The notes: generated from the sequence alone by a model not told the origin. A stretch of DNA of 6,676 nucleotides from Deltaproteobacteria bacterium (GCA_006226895.1 SBFN01000263.1:1-6676), one strand, 5' to 3'. Counted from the stretch's first letter, positions 1-5,219 are shown. Numbers and translations are program-made.

Positions 1-216
1 GGTTGGGTTCTGGCAGGCTTTGCTTTAACCTTTTATGTCATTGGCGGTATTTTGATCATGGCCGGACTCATCATGATCGGTGTTCTGGGCAGTCAGGATC
101 TTTGGGGTTGGGGTGAGGCGCGTGGCATAGGTTATATGGCTTTTGGAGTCGGCATCGTCCTCTCTGTTCTGGGTGTTCTGGTTATGCGGATCATGCGCAA
201 CCGTGGCGTTGCCTGA
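1..216 (+). CDS. C-terminal part of an unidentified small membrane protein (5' end outside window)
   Basis: Frame 1 is open from the first base and ends at TGA 214-216, giving 71 residues. The visible protein is almost wholly hydrophobic and glycine-rich. One or two membrane segments cover residues 1-30 (WVLAGFALTFY, then GGILIMAGLIMIGVLG). A short polar turn follows (SQDLWGWGEARG, about 31-42), then another helix at about 43-64. The protein ends in a basic tail (MRIMRNRGVA), which by the positive-inside rule suggests a cytoplasmic C-terminus. I do not recognise a family. The gene converges on atpE and shares its bidirectional terminator, so it belongs to a separate transcription unit. Codon use looks like that of the neighbouring genes. 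Its length, start and function cannot be judged here. Confidence 0.75.
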   Translation, partial: GWVLAGFALTFYVIGGILIMAGLIMIGVLGSQDLWGWGEARGIGYMAFGVGIVLSVLGVLVMRIMRNRGVA

Positions 217-244
217 ACGACTAGATAAGGTTCACATAAAAATA

Positions 245-278
245 AAAAAGGGAGCAGCCGTGCGGCTGCTCCCTTTTT
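245..278. terminator. Bidirectional intrinsic terminator between the convergent 5' gene and atpE
   Basis: This is a perfect inverted repeat, 245-259 pairing with 264-278 around the tetraloop GTGC. An 11-base GC-rich core (GGGAGCAGCCG, 250-260) is flanked by A5 and T5. On the plus strand the core runs into TTTTTCTTTT (274-283). On the minus strand it runs into TTTTT, A, TTTTT (249-239 read in reverse). Both strands therefore have the stem plus U-tract of a Rho-independent terminator. It lies 28 bases after the stop of the plus-strand gene and 19 bases after the atpE stop, so it can serve both. Confidence 0.95.
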
Positions 279-297
279 CTTTTACTGTTAAACCAAC

Positions 298-564
298 TTA
301 TTTGCTGAGCAGCTGCACAACAGTGTCGGTAAAGGGGTTAGCGAAGAGGATGATCATGGCAACAACGAGGCAGTAGATTGCCAGAGACTCGATCATCGCC
401 AGACCGACCAGCATAACAGTCATGATCTTGCCGCTTGCACCCGGGTTGCGAGCAACACCTTCAACGGCTTTCGAGATAGCAATACCCTGACCAATACCAG
501 TACCAAAAGAGCCGAGACCCATACCGACGGCAGCAGCCATTACACACCAAGCAAAATACTCCAT
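298..564 (-). CDS. atpE: F0F1 ATP synthase subunit c (ring proteolipid)
   Basis: The 88-residue hairpin of two membrane helices forms the rotating c-ring of ATP synthase in the inner membrane. Helix 1 (about 5-34) contains the glycine-rich packing motif and GIGQGIA at 23-29. The polar loop ARNPG (38-42) carries the conserved R39-N40-P41 that contacts the F1 central stalk. Helix 2 (about 47-76) holds the ion-carrying glutamate E59 in MIESLAIY. Q26, E59, S60 and Y64 match the Na+-ring ligands of Ilyobacter tartaricus (Q32, E65, S66, Y70), while its T67 is L61 here, so the coupling ion is uncertain. The ATG has a good AAGGAG-type site (minus strand of 572-577) at normal spacing. It is the last gene of the minus-strand atp cluster, 70 bases after atpB, and is followed at once by a strong terminator. 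No F1 gene follows. Confidence 0.97.
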   Translation of the reverse strand: MEYFAWCVMAAAVGMGLGSFGTGIGQGIAISKAVEGVARNPGASGKIMTVMLVGLAMIESLAIYCLVVAMIILFANPFTDTVVQLLSK

Positions 565-616
565 TTTTCTACTCCTTATCTGTTAGTGACCTATTTTCCT
601 ATACGATATAGGACGC

Positions 617-636
617 AAGCACGGACCTCCGTGCTT
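617..636 (-). other. Intercistronic hairpin between atpB and atpE
   Basis: A perfect 8-bp inverted repeat, AAGCACGG (617-624) and CCGTGCTT (629-636), encloses a 4-base loop. On the minus-strand mRNA it begins inside the atpB stop codon (TAA at 637-635) and ends about 40 bases before the atpE ribosome site. No U-run follows, so it is not an intrinsic terminator. A role in protecting or processing the message, or in raising c-subunit synthesis relative to subunit a, is inference. Confidence 0.6.
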
Positions 637-1309
637 AGTGAGCTTCTTCGAGTGAGCCGGCAATGTAAATCATTGCCAGCAACATGAATACGAACGTCTG
701 GATGAATGCAACCAGAATACCCATCAGCATCAATGGTAATGGAACCAGGAAAGGCACCAGGGTAAAGAAAATCATCAGAACGATTTCATGGCCATACATG
801 TTGCCGAACAGACGCAAGGTCAGCGACAGGGGACGTGCCATGTGGCCAACGAGTTCGATCGGGAACATTAATGGTGCCAGCCAGCCAATCGGTCCACAAA
901 AATGTTTAAAATAACCGATACCATGCTCCTTGATGCCAACGATGTGTGTCATGGCAAAGACGGTCAGAGCAATCGCCGCATTGGTGTTCAGGTTGGCGGT
1001 CGGCGGATAGAATCCGGGGATCAGGGCAATCAGGTTTGAGACGAGGATAAAAAAAGCAATGGTTGCAATCAGCGGGAAATACGCTTTCCCCTTCGGCCCC
1101 ATAGTCTCTTCGATCATGTTTTCAATGCCATCAACTGCGATCTCGAGGAAATTCTGCAGACCGGTCGGAACCGTTTTGATGTTACGTTTGACAAGAACAG
1201 CAACAAGAATCAGCAGTGCCATGACCAGCCATGTATAGGTGACATGGGTGCCAATGTGCATGTGTAGTTGACGTTCGAGCCATTCCAGAAAAATAAACGG
1301 ATGTGTCAT
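635..1309 (-). CDS. atpB: F0F1 ATP synthase subunit a
   Basis: The 224-residue, highly hydrophobic protein is the stator subunit that forms the two ion half-channels facing the c-ring. The decisive motif is [15 protein letters not shown] (161-175). R166 is the essential arginine (E. coli aR210), N170 is the conserved asparagine and E175 matches E. coli E219. Q204 in AFIQTFVF matches E. coli Q252. H174 and G197 sit where E. coli has G218 and H245, a reciprocal swap. Membrane helices fall at roughly 24-41, 78-98, 110-124, 145-180 and 186-216. It is shorter than the E. coli protein (271 residues), mainly at the N-terminus, which is common in bacteria. AGGAGG (minus strand of 1321-1326) lies 11 bases before the ATG. 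It follows atpI by 21 bases in the same operon. Confidence 0.97.
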   Translation of the reverse strand: MTHPFIFLEWLERQLHMHIGTHVTYTWLVMALLILVAVLVKRNIKTVPTGLQNFLEIAVDGIENMIEETMGPKGKAYFPLIATIAFFILVSNLIALIPGFYPPTANLNTNAAIALTVFAMTHIVGIKEHGIGYFKHFCGPIGWLAPLMFPIELVGHMARPLSLTLRLFGNMYGHEIVLMIFFTLVPFLVPLPLMLMGILVAFIQTFVFMLLAMIYIAGSLEEAH

Positions 1310-1330
1310 GGTACCTGAAGCCTCCTCTAC

Positions 1331-1693
1331 TTAAAGCGCGCGTTGTGCCGTCATCCAAAACAGGTTGATAATCACTACCGAGAGTCCGATTACCAGGCCG
1401 ATGATATGGATTTTTACAATTGCAATCAGGATGCCTAGAATTACGGCTAAAATGGCCAACCTGATAAAACAACCGAACATATAAGTGAATCTAGTGCCGC
1501 CCGTTGCTTGACCCAAGAGCCGATTCAATGAGCTGCGCAGTGAAATAAATCCGCCGATAGCGATCAGCCCGCCAACCAGAATTGCAATACTCAGGTCAAG
1601 GTTGCCAAAAGGCAGACTGCCAAGCAGCAGAAGGGCCAGAATGATCCAGTTCCGCCGTGCCAGTTGCGAGGGCAGCAGCTCAATCTGATCCAT
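1331..1693 (-). CDS. atpI: ATP synthase accessory protein AtpI
   Basis: From the ATG at 1693 the product has 120 residues with four predicted membrane helices (about 15-32, 33-52, 71-92 and 94-115). This fits the ATP-synt_I family: small, poorly conserved, and encoded directly before atpB. AtpI proteins assist assembly of the c-ring, and Mg2+ or Ca2+ transport has been proposed for the AtpI/AtpZ pair. Family assignment rests on topology and gene order more than on a sharp motif. A longer frame begins at ATG 1732 (133 residues) but lacks a ribosome site. I prefer 1693, which has AAGGA (minus strand of 1696-1700, rather close) and a second AAAGGA at 11 bases. With this start the gene overlaps the end of atpZ by 14 bases, suggesting coupled translation. 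R14 and G50-x-x-S-L-R lie at membrane edges. Confidence 0.82.
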   Translation of the reverse strand: MDQIELLPSQLARRNWIILALLLLGSLPFGNLDLSIAILVGGLIAIGGFISLRSSLNRLLGQATGGTRFTYMFGCFIRLAILAVILGILIAIVKIHIIGLVIGLSVVIINLFWMTAQRAL

Positions 1694-1943
1694 TGTCCTT
1701 CTGGTCCTTTTCTCCCTTTGTTTCCAGCTCACGCATTCCGCGGCGGGTCAGAATAAAAATGTTGCGAAATCCTGCCGCAATGCCGATGCCGAGCCAGATC
1801 ATGGTCATCCAGGGGGATGTCTCTAGCCACTTGTCCAGGTAGATGCCGATATACAAGCCAATAAAGGTAGCCGCCACCATAGAGATCCCGATGCTTGATA
1901 AAAAGCTCAGAGATTTCATGAGTTGGCGTTTGTCTTCTGACAT
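1680..1943 (-). CDS. atpZ: AtpZ, F0F1 ATP synthase gene-1 family protein
   Basis: The 87-residue protein has two membrane helices (about 17-36 and 46-66) separated by the short loop LDKWLETSPW (36-45). The pattern GxxxGxxLDxxxxTSPW, then a glycine-rich helix ending AGFRN (57-61), is typical of the AtpZ/AtpI (ATPase_gene1) family that heads many bacterial atp operons. The C-terminal tail is charged (RRGMRELETKGEKDQKDNG) and probably cytoplasmic. Mg2+ uptake or assembly roles have been proposed for relatives, and the molecular function is not settled. It is the first gene of the cluster, about 36 bases from the predicted transcription start. The ATG has no obvious Shine-Dalgarno sequence (the 15 bases upstream are AT-rich), which is unusual beside its neighbours. 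A later ATG (residue 9) has no better site, so I keep 1943. Confidence 0.88.
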   Translation of the reverse strand: MSEDKRQLMKSLSFLSSIGISMVAATFIGLYIGIYLDKWLETSPWMTMIWLGIGIAAGFRNIFILTRRGMRELETKGEKDQKDNGSD

Positions 1944-1969
1944 AATAATTGTATACAGAATACACCTAG

Positions 1970-1981
1970 GGGTTTAAACCC
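1970..1981. repeat. 12-bp perfect palindrome at the predicted atp transcription start
   Basis: GGGTTTAAACCC is a perfect palindrome. It lies just downstream of the -10 box of the atp promoter and spans the expected start site near 1979. It sits among several related G-run motifs (CTAGGGG, CAGGGT, TAGGGGT, and ACCCTAA in reverse). A repressor operator is possible, but no known regulator is indicated. Confidence 0.45.
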
Positions 1982-1985
1982 ACCC

Positions 1986-2014
1986 TAAATAGCACAGGGT
2001 TATAGGGGTGTCAA
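1986..2014 (-). promoter_or_regulatory. Predicted sigma70-type promoter of the atpZ-I-B-E operon
   Basis: On the minus strand the -35 box is a perfect TTGACA (2014-2009), followed by a 17-base spacer (2008-1992) and TATTTA (1991-1986). A TG one base upstream of the -10 gives an extended -10. Predicted initiation is near 1979, giving a leader of about 36 bases to the atpZ ATG at 1943. It starts about 24 bases beyond the stop of the upstream membrane-protein gene. No terminator separates the two, so read-through from the helicase unit may also feed the atp genes. Confidence 0.7.
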
Positions 2015-2037
2015 CCGGTTTCTCTGTACCTTTCCTG

Positions 2038-2313
2038 TTAGTTTGGCTGGGCTCCAAGGGAGACCAGGGTAAGGCTTGCAAAGCCGATCATTCCGGCCAG
2101 TGAAGCTTGATATGCGTAGTAAGGCCATGCTGTTTTACCGTTATTTTTATTGCAGATATCTCGATACTGTTTCAGGTGTCTGTGTACCTGCCAGCGGATT
2201 TCGAAAAAACTGACCTTGAAGCCAGCGTTTGCCATGCTCCTGAGAATCAGAATCGAGCAGATAAAATTAAGGATTCCTGATGCGACAAAACTGTAAAACA
2301 AGTAGAGACTCAT
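2038..2313 (-). CDS. Unidentified small two-helix membrane protein
   Basis: The product has 91 residues. Two hydrophobic segments (about 5-25 and 67-87) flank a polar, positively charged central loop (about 28-64) that is rich in aromatic residues and includes WQVHRHLKQYRD (41-52) and NKNNGK (55-60). The basic loop suggests that both termini face the periplasm and the loop the cytoplasm. I do not recognise a family and assign no function. GGAGAAG lies 5 bases before the ATG, which supports translation from 2313. It follows the S4 gene by 39 bases on the same strand with no terminator between, so it is probably the third gene of the helicase unit. Its stop is followed almost directly by the atp promoter. 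Length, membrane pattern and ribosome site make a real gene likely. Confidence 0.75.
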   Translation of the reverse strand: MSLYLFYSFVASGILNFICSILILRSMANAGFKVSFFEIRWQVHRHLKQYRDICNKNNGKTAWPYYAYQASLAGMIGFASLTLVSLGAQPN

Positions 2314-2352
2314 GAAGCTTCTCCGTTTTGCCGTGAACCTGGACCCGCGGTT

Positions 2353-2562
2353 TCAGCTGACGACAATCTGTTCACCATTAAGCTCGATAGTCTGTCCGCC
2401 ACGAATCTTGCGACGTTTGCGTAACTCCAGGACGCCATCAACCGAAACCAGACCATCGCCAATCAATAACTTGGCGACACCACCGCTCTCGCAGAGGCCG
2501 GTGACTTTCAGCAGGCTGTGCAGTTCAATGTACTCCTGGCCGGAGAGGTCAAATTCAATCAT
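2353..2562 (-). CDS. YbcJ-like S4-domain RNA-binding protein
   Basis: The 69-residue protein is essentially one S4 domain, an RNA-binding fold. It aligns along its whole length with E. coli YbcJ: ELHSLLKVTGLCESGGVAK (13-31) corresponds to the YbcJ stretch ELCDLLKLEGWSESGAQAK, and VDGVLELRKRRKIRGGQTI (41-59) to VDGAVETRKRCKIVAGQTV. The basic RKRRK patch at 48-52 is the likely RNA contact. Relatives are small cytoplasmic proteins whose RNA target is not firmly known. The ATG overlaps the helicase TGA in ATGA (2562-2559), and no strong ribosome site is seen, so translation is probably coupled to the helicase. The pairing suggests a shared role in RNA or ribosome remodelling (inference). Confidence 0.92.
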   Translation of the reverse strand: MIEFDLSGQEYIELHSLLKVTGLCESGGVAKLLIGDGLVSVDGVLELRKRRKIRGGQTIELNGEQIVVS

Positions 2563-4313
2563 GGTTTTTTCGGTCGTCCTGGCCGACTACGGGGGAACTT
2601 TTTCCCGCCAGGTTTGAAGAACTTGCCTTCGCTGCTTCTCGGGGAACTTTTGCGCTTGCCTTTGTTTCCGAAGGCAGGGACCTGTTCGTCTGCAGGGGTT
2701 ATCTGTAACTGCTGCCCGCAGACCCAGACCTTTTGCAGTTGACGAAAGGTTGCCGAGGGCATGTCGTTGGGGAGGTCAACCAGGCAATGATCGTTATGGA
2801 TCTTGATCTGTCCGATATCCCTGCTTCTGATATTTGCTTCGTTGGCGATGGCGCCGACGATATGTTTTGGTTCTACGCCATGGTTGCGGCCGACCTCGAT
2901 TCGGTAGCGCATCAGGTTACCGTCAGAAGCGTCTTTTTTGCGCCTCTGTCGTGGGCCCCTGTCTTCGCGAATAACAGCTTCTTCGATGACACCTTCGTCA
3001 ACCTGCAGAGGCCTGTCTTTTTGTACCAGGTAGGCAAGGGTTGCTGCAATTCTTCTCAGGCCGACATCGTACTGATGTTGGTAGCTGTCGATCAATTCTT
3101 CGAAAAATTCCAGGTCCTGCGATTCCATGGCTTCTGCAATCTGTTCTTTGAAGAGATCGCTGCGGCGGTTGGAGATATCCTTGCGGCTCGGCAGGCTCAT
3201 TGCGGTAATCGGCTGGCGAGTTGCCCGCTCGATGGCTGCCAGCATGCGCCTTTCTCTGGGAGCAACGAAAAGGATCGCCTGACCCATGCGACCGGCGCGG
3301 CCCGTACGGCCTATGCGGTGGACATAGGCTTCTGTATCGTAAGGAATGTCGTAATTGACGACATGGCTGATGCGCTTGACATCCAGCCCTCGGGCTGCAA
3401 CATCAGTGGCGACGACGATATCCAGAGTTCCGGCTTTCAATCGTTCCACGGTTTTTTCACGAAGGGCCTGCGTCATGTCACCATTGAGTGGCGCACAAGA
3501 GAAACCACGCGATTCGAGTTTCTCCGAAAGTTCAACCGTTGCGATCTTGGTCCGTACGAAGACAATCATGCCTTCAATTTCTTCGGCTTCGAGGATGCGG
3601 GTCAGGGCATCAAGTTTATGCAGTCCTTTGACCTGCCAGAAGCGTTGGACAATGGTGGCGACGGTTGAGGTCTTTGTCTTGATCTGGATTTCGACCGGGT
3701 CTTTCATGTGCTGTCGGGCAATTCTCAAGACCTCCTTAGGCATGGTCGCCGAGAAGAGAGCCGTCTGCCGATCTGCCGGAGTATCTTTTAGAATTTGTTC
3801 GACATCGTCGACAAAGCCCATGCGCAGCATTTCGTCAGCTTCGTCAAGAACAACGCATGCGAGCTCGCTCAGGTTCAGGGTCCCGCGGCGCAGATGGTCC
3901 TGGATGCGTCCCGGGGTGCCGACCACAGCGTGGACGCCGCGATGTAGCTGGCGCAATTGCTGACTCATGCTCTGGCCACCGTAAACCGGCAAAACCTGGA
4001 AACCCTTCATATGGCGGGCATAGGTGCGAATCGCTTCGGAAACCTGCAACGCCAGTTCACGGGTCGGAGTGAGAATCAGGACTTGCGGGGTTCTCTTCTT
4101 CAGGTCGAGACGACTCAACAGGGGCAGGGCGAAAGCGGCCGTTTTTCCAGTGCCGGTCTGGGCCTGGCCAAGCAGGTCACGGCCGTCCAGCAGCGGTGGG
4201 ATACTACGAGCTTGAATCGGTGACGGTGTTTCGTAACCGACCTCTTTAATTACCTTGTTAATTGCCGGGATAAGTTCTAGCTCGGCAAAGGTTGTCAAAA
4301 GTTCTTCTGTCAT
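2559..4313 (-). CDS. deaD: DEAD-box ATP-dependent RNA helicase, DeaD/CsdA type
   Basis: The 584-residue cytoplasmic helicase uses ATP to unwind short RNA duplexes. Relatives act in ribosome assembly, mRNA decay and cold adaptation. Motifs appear in order: F9 and Q-motif TPSPIQ (29-34), Walker A AQTGTGK (51-57), Ia PTRELALQ (83-90), Ib TPGR (133-136), DEAD (157-160), SAT (188-190), IV VFVRTK (251-256), V ATDVAARGLD (302-311) and VI HRIGRTGRAGR (332-342). Beyond the core lie a helical linker (about 385-450), a DbpA-type RNA-binding domain (about 467-538, with YRIEVGRNHGVEPKHIVGAI) and a basic, unstructured tail (about 548-584, rich in K, R, G and P). The layout matches DeaD/CsdA rather than the shorter DbpA or RhlE. 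AGGA stands 6 bases before the ATG. A TAGAAT -10-like box (minus strand of 4393-4398) lies upstream without a good -35. The gene symbol is by architecture. Confidence 0.95.
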   Translation of the reverse strand: MTEELLTTFAELELIPAINKVIKEVGYETPSPIQARSIPPLLDGRDLLGQAQTGTGKTAAFALPLLSRLDLKKRTPQVLILTPTRELALQVSEAIRTYARHMKGFQVLPVYGGQSMSQQLRQLHRGVHAVVGTPGRIQDHLRRGTLNLSELACVVLDEADEMLRMGFVDDVEQILKDTPADRQTALFSATMPKEVLRIARQHMKDPVEIQIKTKTSTVATIVQRFWQVKGLHKLDALTRILEAEEIEGMIVFVRTKIATVELSEKLESRGFSCAPLNGDMTQALREKTVERLKAGTLDIVVATDVAARGLDVKRISHVVNYDIPYDTEAYVHRIGRTGRAGRMGQAILFVAPRERRMLAAIERATRQPITAMSLPSRKDISNRRSDLFKEQIAEAMESQDLEFFEELIDSYQHQYDVGLRRIAATLAYLVQKDRPLQVDEGVIEEAVIREDRGPRQRRKKDASDGNLMRYRIEVGRNHGVEPKHIVGAIANEANIRSRDIGQIKIHNDHCLVDLPNDMPSATFRQLQKVWVCGQQLQITPADEQVPAFGNKGKRKSSPRSSEGKFFKPGGKKFPRSRPGRPKKP

Positions 4314-4441
4314 GGTTTTCCTGTGTTTTGCGGAGTAAGAAATATGGTCAATCTGGCTGAGTGGCTGCCGGAGAGTGAAGTAGATAAGTAGTATTCTACA
4401 TCATTATTTAAGGAGTAGGAGGTCGGCGAACTTAACCTATC

Positions 4442-4466
4442 GGTCAAACGAGTGCAACGTTTAACC
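4442..4466 (-). other. Imperfect hairpin downstream of the TPR gene
   Basis: On the minus strand GGTTAAACG (4466-4458) can pair with CGTTTGACC (4450-4442) across a 7-base loop, giving nine pairs including one U-G wobble. It starts 20 bases after the TPR stop codon. No U-run follows the 3' arm, so it is at best a weak or factor-assisted terminator, or a leader structure upstream of the helicase gene. The rest of the 172-base gap (4314-4485) holds only a possible -10 box (TAGAAT, minus strand of 4393-4398). Confidence 0.35.
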
Positions 4467-4485
4467 TGTCCAGCAAGGAAAAAAC

Positions 4486-4926
4486 TCAGCGCGAACCGAG
4501 CTTTGCGAACAAAATGCCGGCGCTTCGATTGAGAAAGTGCTCACGGGGCAGGGATGTAAAGTAAGGATCTTTGCGAAAGCCGAGTCGGTTAAGCTCGTCA
4601 ATAATCGGCTGATAACGTTTGAATTTGAGTCCCTTGCGGAGAGTTTTCAGAGCGGCTTGCTTCTTGCCAGTCAGGAGGTGGATGCGGCTGAGTTGGTAGT
4701 AGTGGTCCGGGTTGCTGGGCTCGGCATTAAGAGCCTCCAGGCAGAGAGCAAGGGCTTGTTTGTACTGGCGACGTTCCCTGGCAAGGCAATATGCCAGTTT
4801 GGATTTAACGCCAGGTAAGGGTTCGATGGCATGGGCTGCTTCGAGTTGCAGGAGCGCGACCAGGGTTTCGTCACGCTCCAGGGCACGTTCCGCCTTTTGC
4901 AGCAGGCTGCTGATGGGTTCTGACAT
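4486..4926 (-). CDS. TPR-repeat protein
   Basis: The 146-residue soluble protein has no signal peptide and consists mainly of helical repeats. An N-terminal helical pair (about 3-36, with ALERDETLVALLQLEAAHAIEP spanning 15-36) precedes two TPR-like units. The first is at about 40-73 (KLAYCLARERRQYKQALAL, ending NAEPSNP) and the second at about 74-107 (HYYQLSRIHLLTGKKQAAL, ending LKFKRY). Tyr, Leu, Gly and Ala at repeat positions and the Pro at each repeat end support TPRs, which bind proteins. The C-terminus (LGFRKDPYFTSLPREHFLNR, 115-134) is basic and outside the repeats. The partner is unknown. AAGGAG lies 8 bases before the ATG. It sits 172 bases upstream of the helicase on the same strand and diverges from the binding-protein gene. 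Confidence 0.85.
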   Translation of the reverse strand: MSEPISSLLQKAERALERDETLVALLQLEAAHAIEPLPGVKSKLAYCLARERRQYKQALALCLEALNAEPSNPDHYYQLSRIHLLTGKKQAALKTLRKGLKFKRYQPIIDELNRLGFRKDPYFTSLPREHFLNRSAGILFAKLGSR

Positions 4927-4956
4927 TCAATCGTCTCCTTAGTTGAACACTGGCTT

Positions 4957-4985
4957 AGAGTAACCCAAGCTGGGATTTTCGGCAA
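4957..4985 (-). promoter_or_regulatory. Possible promoter of the TPR gene
   Basis: On the minus strand TTGCCG (4985-4980) is followed by a 17-base spacer and TACTCT (4962-4957). The -35 matches the sigma70 consensus at four of six positions and the -10 at three or four. Initiation would fall near 4950, about 24 bases before the ATG at 4926. It is plausible by position and spacing but weak by sequence. The 11-bp tandem repeat at 4989-5010 abuts the -35 box. Confidence 0.35.
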
Positions 4986-4988
4986 TAA

Positions 4989-5010
4989 CTGATGAAGAAC
5001 TAATGAAGAA
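4989..5010. repeat. 11-bp tandem direct repeat in the divergent intergenic region
   Basis: Two adjacent 11-base units, CTGATGAAGAA (4989-4999) and CTAATGAAGAA (5000-5010), differ at one position. The 11-base period places both copies on the same face of the helix, the geometry used by OmpR/PhoB-type response regulators. On the minus strand the site reads as two TCTTCAT heptamers separated by TAGT, which has the layout of a pho box (two 7-mers, 4-base spacer) but only partial base identity to it. A preceding block (4978-4988) resembles the unit only weakly. Confidence 0.55.
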
Positions 5011-5061
5011 TGGTCGTTTGGGTGGTCCTGTACGTTACTGCTACTAAGTATGGCAAACCCC

Positions 5062-5075
5062 TCATCTGCAGATGA
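5062..5075. repeat. 14-bp perfect palindrome in the divergent intergenic region
   Basis: TCATCTGCAGATGA is a perfect palindrome centred between 5068 and 5069. It lies between the two divergent genes, about 40 bases upstream of the predicted plus-strand -35 box. Its position suits an operator for a dimeric regulator. A match to a named regulator is not evident. Confidence 0.45.
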
Positions 5076-5114
5076 TCACGGATTAAATCGTCCTCTGGAA
5101 ACATGTATAAAGAG

Positions 5115-5143
5115 TTGCCCGAGGTGTCGCACTGGGGTATTGT
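5115..5143 (+). promoter_or_regulatory. Possible sigma70-type promoter of the binding-protein/sensor operon
   Basis: TTGCCC (5115-5120), a 17-base spacer and TATTGT (5138-5143) match the sigma70 consensus at four of six positions in each box. Initiation near 5150 would leave a leader of about 70 bases before the preferred ATG at 5220. It is the best-spaced candidate I found on the plus strand in this region. Confidence 0.45.
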
Positions 5144-5208
5144 AAGGTGCTAATCTTTAAGTTTGATGCTCTCTTTTGACGGCGTTTTAAATCGCTGCCA
5201 TCAGGTCA

Positions 5209-5213
5209 TAAGG
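5209..5213 (+). promoter_or_regulatory. Ribosome binding site that decides the start of the binding protein
   Basis: TAAGG stands six bases before ATG 5220. The frame is open further upstream (TTG 5163, ATG 5166), but those starts lack a properly spaced site and would put 18-19 polar residues ahead of the signal peptide. Confidence 0.65.
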
Positions 5214-5219
5214 TTTTCT

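Noticed and set aside
143..376. 77-codon plus-strand open frame through the terminator
   Set aside because: It reads through the intrinsic terminator and into atpE antisense, and overlaps the frame-1 membrane protein, so it is not a plausible gene.
1694..1732. Longer atpI start at ATG 1732
   Set aside because: It has no ribosome site, would overlap atpZ by 53 bases, and adds a very basic 13-residue extension not expected in the family.
2733..3668. 311-codon plus-strand open frame opposite the helicase gene
   Set aside because: It lies wholly antisense to a helicase with every expected motif, shows no recognisable domain, and is explained by codon bias of the opposite strand.
3355..3963. 202-codon plus-strand open frame opposite the helicase gene
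   Set aside because: It is also antisense to the helicase core. The composition (rich in Ser, Arg, Thr) is typical of a shadow frame and no ribosome site is evident.
4345..4350. TTGACC as a -35 box for the helicase gene (minus strand)
   Set aside because: No acceptable -10 hexamer lies 16-18 bases downstream, and initiation would fall at or inside the start codon.
5051..5069. Sigma54-like TGGCA ... TGC upstream of the binding protein
   Set aside because: The GG to GC distance is 14 bases where the -24/-12 element needs 10.
5195..5213. Pho-box-like CTGCCAT ... GTCAT just before ATG 5220
   Set aside because: The half-sites are 8 bases apart instead of 11 and overlap the ribosome binding region.
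5163..5219. Upstream TTG/ATG starts of the binding protein
   Set aside because: No properly spaced ribosome site, and a normal signal peptide begins at ATG 5220 behind TAAGG.
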